This document shows positions 39,604 through 47,444 of a stretch of 64,000 nucleotides of DNA, one piece after another. The notes beneath the pieces were generated by a model. The model saw only the letters and a program-made list of their open reading frames with translations. It ran no database searches and was not told where the DNA came from. The stretch's first letter is position 1; each line of letters begins with the position of its first letter. Both the position numbers and the translations under genes were made by a program. Source of the stretch: Stutzerimonas kunmingensis (GTDB lineage: Bacteria > Pseudomonadota > Gammaproteobacteria > Pseudomonadales > Pseudomonadaceae); assembly GCF_900114065.1 (NCBI RefSeq), contig NZ_FORS01000009.1, positions 95,419 to 159,418 on the forward strand, in the 5' to 3' direction.

Positions 39604-40227
39604 TCACTGCGCGGGATGGCTTTTCGCCACCTCGATCGTCCAGCTTTGCAGCTGGCGGCTGAGCTCGTCGCTGGCCTGGCCGAAGGCGTCCACCACGCTT
39701 TCCAGCTGCGGGCTCGCGCTGGGCTGACGGATTTCGAAGTGGCGGCTGGCGAGGATGCGTTGATCGACAGCGGATACCAGCTGGGCGTCCAGGCGGACCA
39801 GCACCCGCGGCTGGCCATCGACGTATTCGCTCTGGAAGGCGCGCAAATCGCTGAACAGCTCCAGCTCCGCGAACAGGTTGCTGTCCTCATTGCTCACCGC
39901 CACCGGTCCGCTCCGGCGGAACTGCTCGATCAGCCGATCGCGTAGCAAGGTCGGCGCGGCATCGCCCCAGCGCGCGCCTTGGTAGCTGCTGATCTGGTTG
40001 CCGTTCGGCACCACGGCGATGCGTGGCCCGGCAAGGATGCGGCTTGCATGGGGGGTATGAATACGCAGTGCCTGGCGCAAGGTGCCAGTGGACTGATTTG
40101 CCGGCACGTCGCCGGTCGGCAGCAGAAACACCCGGATTGGTTCGGCGTCGGGCAGCAAGGTGCAGGCCGAAAGCGTGCCGAACAGCGTCGCGAGGGCGAG
40201 AGGGCGGAACAGCACAAGGCGGCTCAT
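39604..40227 (-). CDS. ABC-type transport auxiliary lipoprotein (PqiC-like)
   Basis: A 207-residue lipoprotein with lipobox TLSAC (Cys22), then a domain of the ABC_trans_aux/DUF330 family (PqiC type): ISSYQGARWGDAAPTLLRDRLIEQFRRSG, with the conserved segment in which Trp precedes the L-RD motif, and VRLDAQLVSAVDQRILASRHFEI. PqiC-like lipoproteins sit in the outer membrane and work with MCE proteins in lipid movement across the envelope. It overlaps the MCE gene by ATGA and is the last gene of the Mla-like operon. Confidence 0.85.
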   Translation of the reverse strand: MSRLVLFRPLALATLFGTLSACTLLPDAEPIRVFLLPTGDVPANQSTGTLRQALRIHTPHASRILAGPRIAVVPNGNQISSYQGARWGDAAPTLLRDRLIEQFRRSGPVAVSNEDSNLFAELELFSDLRAFQSEYVDGQPRVLVRLDAQLVSAVDQRILASRHFEIRQPSASPQLESVVDAFGQASDELSRQLQSWTIEVAKSHPAQ

Positions 40228-41162
40228 GGGGTGAACTCCTGAATCTTCTCGCGGCCGAGCAGGAAGCCGCTGGGATTGTCTTCGAGGCGCTGGGTGACGC
40301 GACGCAGCGCGCCGAGGGTGCCGCGCAGTTCGTTGATCGCTGGGCCCAGATCGCTGAAGCCTTGCAGGCCGTTGTTCAGCGCGCCCTGGTTGTCCGCCAG
40401 CAGGGCGTCCAGCCGCGAGGTGGCGCGTTCCAGTGCCGCCATCGACTCGCCGGCAGTGCTCAGCAGCTGGCGACCTTCATCGTCGATGAGGCCGTTGGCG
40501 TTCTGTGTCAGGCGGGTGATTTCCTCCAGCGCAGTGTTGGTCCGCTGGCCCAATTGGGCGAGCTGGGTCAGCGCTTCGCTCAGATCGCCACGCTGTTCGG
40601 CCAGCACGCTGGTGGCCTGCTCCAGATTGGCCAGGGTGCGACCGATGCGACCGGCATTGTCCTCGGAGAGCATCAGGTTGGCGCTGCGCAGCAGGTTGTT
40701 GATGTTGGTCATCAGGTCCTCGCCGTTCTCCAGCAGCGCGCTCAGCGGCGACGGGTCTGCGATGATCAGCGGCGGCTCGCCGCGCTTGCCCTCTAGCGGC
40801 GGGCTCTGCGGCGTGCCGCTGTGCAGCTGGATGATCATGCTGCCGGTGATGTTGGCCAGCGCCAGGCGGGCGCGGGTGTCCTGCTTGATCGGCGTGCCGG
40901 AATAGACGCGGATGCGCGCCCGCACCTTGCGCGGGTCGTCCGGCTCGAGCCACAGCGCTTCGACGTCGCCGACCTTGATGCCGCTGTACTCCACAGAGCT
41001 GCCGTTGGACAGCCCGCTGACCGCGCGATTGAAGCTGATCTCGTAATAGTTGTATTCGCGATCCATGCTCGACTTACCCAGCCAGAGGGCGAACAGCAGG
41101 GCGCCGCCGACTGCCAAGACGGTGAACAGGCCGATCAGCACGTGGTGGGCACGGGTTTCCAT
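40224..41162 (-). CDS. MCE (MlaD-like) periplasmic lipid-transport protein
   Basis: A 312-residue protein with a single N-terminal transmembrane helix (HVLIGLFTVLAVGGALLFALWLG), one MCE domain (about residues 38-120: YYEISFNRAVSGLSNGSSVEYSGIKVGDVEAL, with GSMIIQLHSG near its end), and a long helical C-terminal region that forms a needle or barrel in related proteins. It belongs with the permease and ATPase upstream and the PqiC-like lipoprotein downstream as a complete MCE transport system. It is separated from the ATPase gene by 144 bases that hold a palindromic repeat. Confidence 0.9.
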   Translation of the reverse strand: METRAHHVLIGLFTVLAVGGALLFALWLGKSSMDREYNYYEISFNRAVSGLSNGSSVEYSGIKVGDVEALWLEPDDPRKVRARIRVYSGTPIKQDTRARLALANITGSMIIQLHSGTPQSPPLEGKRGEPPLIIADPSPLSALLENGEDLMTNINNLLRSANLMLSEDNAGRIGRTLANLEQATSVLAEQRGDLSEALTQLAQLGQRTNTALEEITRLTQNANGLIDDEGRQLLSTAGESMAALERATSRLDALLADNQGALNNGLQGFSDLGPAINELRGTLGALRRVTQRLEDNPSGFLLGREKIQEFTP

Positions 41163-41204
41163 GTCAGTTCTCCTGCTCTGGCAGGTCGTTGGAAACTACC
41201 TGCG

Positions 41205-41305
41205 TTGGCAATACTGCGTTAAAAACATGCTCGGAATGCTCATTTAGGAAACTAAACTCCGCTTCCTCGCCTGTTTTTGCCTTGTCTTGCCTGCCTCGCA
41301 TACGT
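41205..41305. repeat. Long imperfect palindromic intergenic repeat
   Basis: AAAAACA (41221-41227) pairs with TGTTTTT (41272-41278), and the inner arms containing GCTCGGAATGCTCATTTAG and CTAAACTCCGCTTCCTCG are imperfect complements. Sequences of this form are dispersed in Pseudomonas genomes between genes. Here it lies inside an operon, between the ATPase and MCE genes, and could fold in the transcript. Confidence 0.6.
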
Positions 41306-41306
41306 T

Positions 41307-42089
41307 TCAACTACCCGCCAGGGCAGCCTGTTGCGCCGCCCGGCCACGTGGGCCGTGGAAGTAGTCGCGAATCCAGGCGTCGTCGGTGGCTTCCACCACC
41401 TCCAGGCGATCGGCCACCAGCACGCGCTTGCGCGACAGCACGGCGACCCGGTCGCAGATGGTATAGAGCGTATCCAGATCGTGGGTCACCAGAAACACGC
41501 TGAGGCCCAGCGCGTCGCGCAGGGTCAGGATCAACTGGTCGAAGGCTGCCGCGCCGATGGGGTCGAGGCCGGCGGTGGGCTCGTCGAGGAACAGTACTTC
41601 CGGGTCCAGCGCCAGCGCCCGGGCCAGGGCGGCGCGCTTGATCATGCCGCCGGACAGCTCGTCGGGGTACTTGCAGGCGGCGTCCGCTGGCAGGCCGGCC
41701 AGCGCCAGCTTCAGTCGCGCCAGATGCTCGGCATCCTTGCGTTCGAGGCCGGCGTGCTCGATCAGCGGCAGGGCGACGTTCTCCTGCAGATTCAGCGAGG
41801 TGAACAGTGCGCCACGCTGGAACAGCACGCCGAAGCGTCGTTCCAGCTGTGAGCGGCGCGCGGCCGACAGTTCCAGCAGGTTCTCGCCAAATACCGTTAC
41901 GCTGCCGGCGTTGGGCCGGCGCAGGCCGACGATGCTGCGCAGCAGCACCGACTTGCCGGTGCCAGAACCGCCGACCACGCCGAGAATCTCGCCACGGCGG
42001 ATGTCCAGGTCGAGATTCTCGTGCACGGTCTGGCTGCCAAAGCGATTGACCAGTCCGCGTACCTGAATCAGCGAGTCGTTGCTCGTCAC
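41307..42089 (-). CDS. MlaF-like ABC transporter ATPase
   Basis: A 260-residue ATPase with Walker A GGSGTGKSVLLRSIVGL, a Q-loop LFQRGALFTSLNLQENVALPL (the GALF form is typical of MlaF), signature ELSGGMIKRAALARAL, Walker B VLFLDEPTAGLDP and VTHDLDTLYTICDRV. It starts with GTG whose last bases overlap the stop codon of the permease gene (GTGA). It energises the MCE lipid transporter with the permease upstream. Confidence 0.92.
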   Translation of the reverse strand: MTSNDSLIQVRGLVNRFGSQTVHENLDLDIRRGEILGVVGGSGTGKSVLLRSIVGLRRPNAGSVTVFGENLLELSAARRSQLERRFGVLFQRGALFTSLNLQENVALPLIEHAGLERKDAEHLARLKLALAGLPADAACKYPDELSGGMIKRAALARALALDPEVLFLDEPTAGLDPIGAAAFDQLILTLRDALGLSVFLVTHDLDTLYTICDRVAVLSRKRVLVADRLEVVEATDDAWIRDYFHGPRGRAAQQAALAGS

Positions 42090-43234
42090 CAACCCATCTC
42101 CATGAAGAACAGCGCGGCGATGGCGTCCAGCAGGATCACCATGAAGATTGCCTGGACCACGCTGGAGGTGGTGTGCTCGCCCACCGACTGCGCGCTGCCG
42201 CTGACCTTGAAGCCTTCCAGACAGCCGATCACCGCGATGATGAAGGCGAATATCGGGGCCTTGCCCAGGCCGACGAGGAAATGGCTGACGGCGATATCGC
42301 GCGCCATGATGTTGAAGAACATCGTCGGCGAGATGTCCAGCGCCAGCACGCACACCACCAGCCCGCCAGCGATGCCGCTGAGCATGCCGACGAAGGTCAG
42401 GATCGGCAGGGTGATCAGCATCGCCAGCACGCGCGGCAGCACCAATAGCTCGATCGGGCTCAGGCCGAGGGTGCGGATCGCGTCGACTTCCTCGTTGGAT
42501 CTCATCGAGCCGATCTGCGCGGCGAAGGCGCTGGCGCTGCGCCCGGCGAGCAGGATCGCCGCCAGCAGCACGCCGAATTCGCGCAGGAAGGAAAAGCCCA
42601 CCAGGTTGACGGTGTAGATGGTCGCGCCGAAGTCGGCGAGCACCGTCGCGCCAAGAAAGGCCACCACCGCGCCGACCAGAAAAGTCAGCAGCGCGACGAT
42701 CGGCACCGCGTCCAGCCCGGTCTGCTCGATATGTACGGCCAGTGAGGTCAGCCGCCAGCGCCGCGGCCGCGGCAGCGTCAGCAGCAACGTCTGCAGGGTC
42801 AGGCCAATGAAGCCGAGCAGCGCGCGCTGCTGCTTCCACACCGCCGCGACCGTGCGGCCGATATGCGCCAGCACATAGCCGAATTCATAACCGCGTGGCG
42901 ACTCGGCGGCATCCGGTTGGTCCAGGGCGGTGGCGACTGTGCGCAGCAGCGCCAGGCGTTCGGCTGGCAACTGCGGCGCCCAGGCTTCGATGGCGGCGAT
43001 CCGCTCGGGGCCCAGCAGCTCCACCAGCAGGCCGGCGCCCGCCGTATCCAGCGCCCCGAGCCCGCTCAGCTCGATCTGGCTGCGCTCGTCGATCCGCGCC
43101 CTGAGCCGCTGCACCTCTCGGCGCAGTGCCGCGTAATGGGCGAGGGTCCAGTCACCGACGATGCGCGCCCGCAACGGCGAAGCCCCTTGATCGAGGGTCA
43201 CCGAACCGGGAGACGAGGACAGGGTGGCGCTCAT
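42086..43234 (-). CDS. MlaE-like permease with N-terminal STAS domain
   Basis: A 382-residue protein. Residues 1 to about 95 form a STAS-like domain (VGDWTLAHYAALRREV, IELSGLGALDTAGAGLLVELLG), equivalent to the separate MlaB protein of E. coli. The rest is an MlaE permease with about five helices and signatures IVALLTFLVGAVVAFLGATVL, YTVNLVGFSFLREFGVLLAAILLAGRSASAFAAQIGSM and EEVDAIRTLGLSPIELLVLPR. I chose the ATG of MSATLSSSPG; longer frames overlap the catalase-like gene. It is the first gene of the MCE operon. Confidence 0.9.
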   Translation of the reverse strand: MSATLSSSPGSVTLDQGASPLRARIVGDWTLAHYAALRREVQRLRARIDERSQIELSGLGALDTAGAGLLVELLGPERIAAIEAWAPQLPAERLALLRTVATALDQPDAAESPRGYEFGYVLAHIGRTVAAVWKQQRALLGFIGLTLQTLLLTLPRPRRWRLTSLAVHIEQTGLDAVPIVALLTFLVGAVVAFLGATVLADFGATIYTVNLVGFSFLREFGVLLAAILLAGRSASAFAAQIGSMRSNEEVDAIRTLGLSPIELLVLPRVLAMLITLPILTFVGMLSGIAGGLVVCVLALDISPTMFFNIMARDIAVSHFLVGLGKAPIFAFIIAVIGCLEGFKVSGSAQSVGEHTTSSVVQAIFMVILLDAIAALFFMEMGW

Positions 43235-43361
43235 CTTCTGCAAACGGGTGCCTATGTCGGGCGATGGAGTCCTGATTGATGCTAGCAGGGTTCCGCCCGG
43301 CAAGACAGGACCGGGTGGCCCGTGGTCGGCAACGGCCGGCGGATGGACCACGACGGTCGCG

Positions 43362-44498
43362 TCAAAGTGCGCCGTTACGCTCGAGCCGATAGCTGCTGAT
43401 CGCCTCGTACACCGCCTTGCGCAGCCGATTGATGCCGCCGATGGGGCGATGCTCCGGCAGTGCGTGCCAGGGGTTGAAGCTGAGGTTGTCGCAGGCGAGA
43501 TTCTGCTCGGGGCTGTCGAAGTCCTGCGGCGGGAGGCGGATGTCGGCGACCGTCTCGAATGGCGCGATGGCTTCGTCCCACTCGATGCTGGTGTCCTCAA
43601 TGGGCATGTAGTGCTCGGCGTTCTGCCGCTGCACCTGCAGGGCGAAGCAGGCGGGCGCGCGGTCGAGGGACAGCTGCTGGTAGAGCGCACTGCGCAGGAA
43701 ATTCGGCAGGTCGCGGTTCTGCTCGGGCAGCTGGTAGGTCGGGCAGTTCTCCGGCGTCGGGATGACCCGGTACTTGATGTTATGCGGGCCGAACTTGTAG
43801 GGCGCCACCGAGCTGTAGGTGGTGGCAACCGGGCTTTGCGGTGCAGGCGCCAGGGTCTGCAACGCGATAAACAGATGGCGCAGCTCCCAGCTGCGCGGAT
43901 CAACGCTCGGGAAGAACGCCAGCGCCTTCTTGCCCTGCGCCTGGGCGGCGAAGTTGCTGCGGTATTCGGCAACGTCGCGGACGAAGAACACCGGATGGTT
44001 GAACATCACGAAGTCCTGCTCACTGGCGTGGCGCGGGTCGCGGCTGAGCTTTTCCCCCGGCACGTCGAGCAGCTTGATCGCCATCCCACGCGCGTCCCGG
44101 ATGCGGTCGAACTGCGGATAGGCGTTGCCGTTGGACAGTCGCACCCAGGCCTGCCAGGTCTTGCCCGGTTCGCTGAAAACGCCCTGGCGCAGCGTCGGCT
44201 CCAGGTCAGCGCGCACGCTGACCTCGGCGCGCACGCAGCCGTGGGCCTTGGCATGGGCGTCGCGCAGCACACGGGTGTTCTCCCTGTGCTGCTCCACCAC
44301 TGCAATGGCGTCGGCGATGATCGCCTGGGTGTCGGCCGCTTCGCTCGGCGCGATGACTTCTTCGCTGGAGACGGGGCCACGATGGGTGAGGTGAAAGTGG
44401 ACGGCGGCAACCGCCCAGCCTGCCAGGCCCACGGCGGTGACGGCGAGCAGCAGCCGGCCCAGCAAGCGACCGATCCAGAGCCAGAGTCTTGTCAGCAT
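43362..44498 (-). CDS. Membrane-anchored catalase-like haem protein
   Basis: A 378-residue protein of the catalase-related family. An N-terminal hydrophobic segment (LLGRLLLAVTAVGLAGWAVAAVHF) anchors or exports it. The domain shows catalase-like landmarks: AHAKAHGCVRAEV (candidate distal His), WVRLSNGNAYPQFD, RDARGMAIKLL, EQDFVMFNHPVFFVRD, and near the C-terminus RLRKAVYEAISSYR, which could place the proximal haem Tyr. It is shorter than true catalases, so it may be a peroxidase or peroxygenase. It follows the di-haem cytochrome gene by 26 bases on the same strand, suggesting joint function outside the cytoplasm. Confidence 0.82.
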   Translation of the reverse strand: MLTRLWLWIGRLLGRLLLAVTAVGLAGWAVAAVHFHLTHRGPVSSEEVIAPSEAADTQAIIADAIAVVEQHRENTRVLRDAHAKAHGCVRAEVSVRADLEPTLRQGVFSEPGKTWQAWVRLSNGNAYPQFDRIRDARGMAIKLLDVPGEKLSRDPRHASEQDFVMFNHPVFFVRDVAEYRSNFAAQAQGKKALAFFPSVDPRSWELRHLFIALQTLAPAPQSPVATTYSSVAPYKFGPHNIKYRVIPTPENCPTYQLPEQNRDLPNFLRSALYQQLSLDRAPACFALQVQRQNAEHYMPIEDTSIEWDEAIAPFETVADIRLPPQDFDSPEQNLACDNLSFNPWHALPEHRPIGGINRLRKAVYEAISSYRLERNGAL

Positions 44499-44524
44499 GA
44501 AACAGATCCTTGTGCGGGGGCAGG

Positions 44525-46396
44525 TCAGGGGCAGCTTGGGCCGGGGTTGTGGGGGCGCGCCGGCAATTCCTCGAGACGCGGTTCGACGCGGGGGTCGCCG
44601 AGCACCTTGAGGTACTCGACCAGCGCCCAGCGCTCGTGCGGTGCCAGTGCCCGGCCGATCACGCCGTTACCGCGGCAGCCGGCGCGGAATTCATGGCCGC
44701 GGTTGCTGTTGCCGGTGATCGCGGTATCCAGCAGAAAGCCGCCGTCGAAACGCTCGGTGCGGATACCTACGTGCTGCGGGTCGTATTCGCGACTACCCAC
44801 CCAGAACTGCTTCTGCCGTTCGGCGACCGGCGACAGCAGCTGGAACAAGGTGGGGACCGAGCCGTTATGCAGGAACGGTGGCGTCGCCCAGATGCCGTCC
44901 AGCGGACGTGCCTTGTAGCCGCGCAGTTCCTGCACGCCAATCGGCAGGCCGAAGCCGTCGAATTCCGCGCGCTCGGTCTCGCCGATGCCGGCGTCACGGT
45001 AGGCGCGCTCTTCGACATAGGCGGTGATATAGGCCAGCCCCTTGGCGCTGGACAGGCTGGCGAGATCGAGCGGGCTGGATGACGCGCCATACAGCCGCAC
45101 ATCCAGACGATCCAGCTCGTCCTGAGTCCAGCCCAGGCGGGTCAGGTCGAAGCGGTGGTCGGCGATATTGTCGGCCGTGGTCGGATCGGTACCGACGAAG
45201 GAGGTGGGGATCACCTTCATGCGCCACTCGGGGTCGCGCTCGGCAGCGAAGCGCTTGTCGACCGGCTTGGGCCTGGCGTCGTGGCAATGCGCGCAGTTTT
45301 CCTTGTACAGCGCGCGACCGAGGCTCGCCTGCTTGAGATCGATCGCGCCCAGCACATCTTCGGGCCAGCGAGGCGGGGCCAGCTGCATGAGCGTGGTTTC
45401 CAGCCTGTGCAGGTCGCGTACGCGAACGCCCGATGCGTAGCGCTCGGCTTCGGCGACGGGCTGGCCGTTCTCGTGTAGCAGCCGCAGTGTGGCGCCAACA
45501 CCCAGCGCCTCGCCGATATTGCGTGCCATCGGCTGCATGGCCGAGCCGTTCCACTGCACCCAGTCGAACTTCCAGATATCCCACAGATGCGGGTAGCTCA
45601 CCGGCGCGTTGGCCACGCGGTAGTTCGCCGGATCGATGGCATCGCCGAACACGCTGTTGGCGATGCGGCCGAACGCATCGGTACGGCCGAAGCCTTCTTC
45701 GGTGGGGTAGAGCCCGCGGTGCCAGTCGTTGTAGGCGGTGCCGAGCAGACGGTCGAGCACCTGCTTGAAGTCGTGGCGCAACTGCGCGCGGTCCTGCTCG
45801 TAACGCTCGCCCAGCACCTGCTCGGCGAAGCGACGGAACTTGAGCGGGTTGTAATAGGTGAAGGCCATGCTCATGCCCAGCGCCTGGCCAAAGGCGCCAC
45901 CGCGCAGGGTCGGCACGGTGGAGGCCAGCGAATGCATCGCCGCGCCACCGTCGATACGAATGGCCTGCCCCTCGTAGCGCAACTCGCCGGTGTGGCAGGC
46001 CGCGCAGGTCACATCCAGATAGGCGCGACCGGTCTCGTCATCTTCACGGCGGGCAAAGCCGACTGGCAGGTTGCCGGGGTTCCGCGCGGTGGCCTTTTGC
46101 GCGGGATCGACCAGAAATCCGAAGCGGGCGAGGTAGTCGGGCGTGGCGAACCTATCCTGGCTGAAGGGCAGCTCCAGCGCGACGAACCACTCGTACTCCA
46201 GCCCTTTAACCTGCGTGCCTTGCGGCGTGTAGTAATAGGTCTGCCGGTCCGCCTCGCTCCATTGATCGAGGTAGTTAAGTCGAGCCGGAGGCTGATAGTC
46301 CGGCAGGTTCGGATAGGCCACGAAATACAAACCAACCCCGGCCGCAAGCAGGGCCAGCAACACCAGCCCGCGCAGGGCGCGTCGCAGCAATCGCAT
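44525..46396 (-). CDS. Di-haem c-type cytochrome, MauG/RoxA-like peroxidase or oxygenase
   Basis: A 623-residue exported protein with an N-terminal hydrophobic segment (GLVLLALLAAGVGLYFVAYP) and two haem-c motifs, CAACH (131-135) and CAHCH (368-372), about 235 residues apart. This size and spacing are much larger than in standard di-haem cytochrome c peroxidases (about 350 residues) and approach the rubber-oxygenase RoxA class. The middle region contains WDIWKFDWVQWNGSAMQPMARN and the C-terminal part ARPLDGIWATPPFLHNGSVPTLFQLLSP, a di-haem-peroxidase pattern. It is probably co-transcribed with the catalase-like gene downstream. The substrate is unknown. Confidence 0.85.
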   Translation of the reverse strand: MRLLRRALRGLVLLALLAAGVGLYFVAYPNLPDYQPPARLNYLDQWSEADRQTYYYTPQGTQVKGLEYEWFVALELPFSQDRFATPDYLARFGFLVDPAQKATARNPGNLPVGFARREDDETGRAYLDVTCAACHTGELRYEGQAIRIDGGAAMHSLASTVPTLRGGAFGQALGMSMAFTYYNPLKFRRFAEQVLGERYEQDRAQLRHDFKQVLDRLLGTAYNDWHRGLYPTEEGFGRTDAFGRIANSVFGDAIDPANYRVANAPVSYPHLWDIWKFDWVQWNGSAMQPMARNIGEALGVGATLRLLHENGQPVAEAERYASGVRVRDLHRLETTLMQLAPPRWPEDVLGAIDLKQASLGRALYKENCAHCHDARPKPVDKRFAAERDPEWRMKVIPTSFVGTDPTTADNIADHRFDLTRLGWTQDELDRLDVRLYGASSSPLDLASLSSAKGLAYITAYVEERAYRDAGIGETERAEFDGFGLPIGVQELRGYKARPLDGIWATPPFLHNGSVPTLFQLLSPVAERQKQFWVGSREYDPQHVGIRTERFDGGFLLDTAITGNSNRGHEFRAGCRGNGVIGRALAPHERWALVEYLKVLGDPRVEPRLEELPARPHNPGPSCP

Positions 46397-46550
46397 CGGT
46401 ACTTCCTTGTAGCGTCATGGCGAAAGTGCGTTTATGGCAGGTTTGATGGGTGATAGCAATGTGCCGGTTGCTCGGTTTTGATGGCCAAAAACTAGCTAAC
46501 CGTAGATCGCTTTGTTCGAAACCTATGGCCGTCACATAGACATCTCTGTA

Positions 46551-47444
46551 TCACTGTGCTGCGGTCGACAATCGTGCGGTTACTCTGAAGGGTATTAGTT
46601 TATCCCTTCCGGATTTTTTCATTTTTGAAGCATACTTCGCGTAGTAATGTTTCGCCTTTTCTTGGAGCCCTTTTCCCCAAAAGCTATCAGCAATGTTCAG
46701 CATAAGGACAGTGCGTTCAGGTGCAATGTGTTCAACGTTTAGAAGCACTTCAAGCGCTAAGTCAAAATCACGCGCTTCAGCTAGCGCGTAACCGATATCG
46801 TTATAGATCGGGATTTCGGATTTGTTAACCGGTGGCTTACTGATTGTTATTTCGATGTTTTTATCGGAAGCATAAGCTCTGATTGCTCCATAGTCGTGAT
46901 CTTCCAGTCTGTCGAGAACTACTTTATGGATAAGTTCTACAGAATCAATTTTTCCATCTTTCACTTTTCGTTTGGATAGTTCGCTTTTCCTATAAAAAAA
47001 ATATTGTTTTTCTTCCTGCTCTGCGGTTCCCTCGTAACCAGAGATAAGCCGTTCAAGAGCCTCCGCCCTTACGATTGAGCCAGCAAGCTCTTTAAATACG
47101 TAACTGACATATTGCGTTCCTTTGATGTCTAAACCGCTATGGTTTAGATCATAAGAGCAGGTAATAACTAATGCAGCAGTCCCGTCGGGTAGCGCGAGAG
47201 AATAGGCGCTACTAAGCGAAGGTTGTCCACCCTCCGGGTCACATTGCGCAGGAAGAAACACCCGGCGCTCTCCCTCTAGGATTAACGCTGCCGTTAGGGC
47301 CTTTTCATCTCCGTCGGTGACGCTATAAGAAAACTGTATTTCATTGCTTCCAAAAAATCTGGGAGATAGGTGCTGGGTCAGGTCTTCGGCAAAAGAAGTA
47401 TTAACTAGGAGGATCGAAATAAGTAATGATTTAAGTAGGTTCAT
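46551..47444 (-). CDS. Candidate periplasmic immunity protein of the VgrG-linked effector
   Basis: I do not recognise the family. The 297-residue product has a signal peptide (MNLLKSLLISILLVNTSFA), so it acts in the periplasm, where the neighbouring cell-wall-hydrolase effector would act. The C-terminal third (PIYNDIGYALAEARDFDLALEVLLNVEHIAPERTVLMLNIADSFWGKGLQEKAKHYYAKY) reads as two TPR-like helical repeats. Its start lies 14 bases inside the effector's end, indicating tight coupling. The gene is clearly AT-rich against its surroundings, typical of horizontally exchanged effector-immunity cassettes. Immunity function is inferred from position, export and overlap. Confidence 0.75.
   Translation of the reverse strand: MNLLKSLLISILLVNTSFAEDLTQHLSPRFFGSNEIQFSYSVTDGDEKALTAALILEGERRVFLPAQCDPEGGQPSLSSAYSLALPDGTAALVITCSYDLNHSGLDIKGTQYVSYVFKELAGSIVRAEALERLISGYEGTAEQEEKQYFFYRKSELSKRKVKDGKIDSVELIHKVVLDRLEDHDYGAIRAYASDKNIEITISKPPVNKSEIPIYNDIGYALAEARDFDLALEVLLNVEHIAPERTVLMLNIADSFWGKGLQEKAKHYYAKYASKMKKSGRDKLIPFRVTARLSTAAQ

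Noticed and set aside
46400..46500. Possible sigma-54 site in front of the di-haem cytochrome gene (GGCACATTGC)
   Set aside because: The GG and GC elements are too close together to match the -24/-12 spacing.
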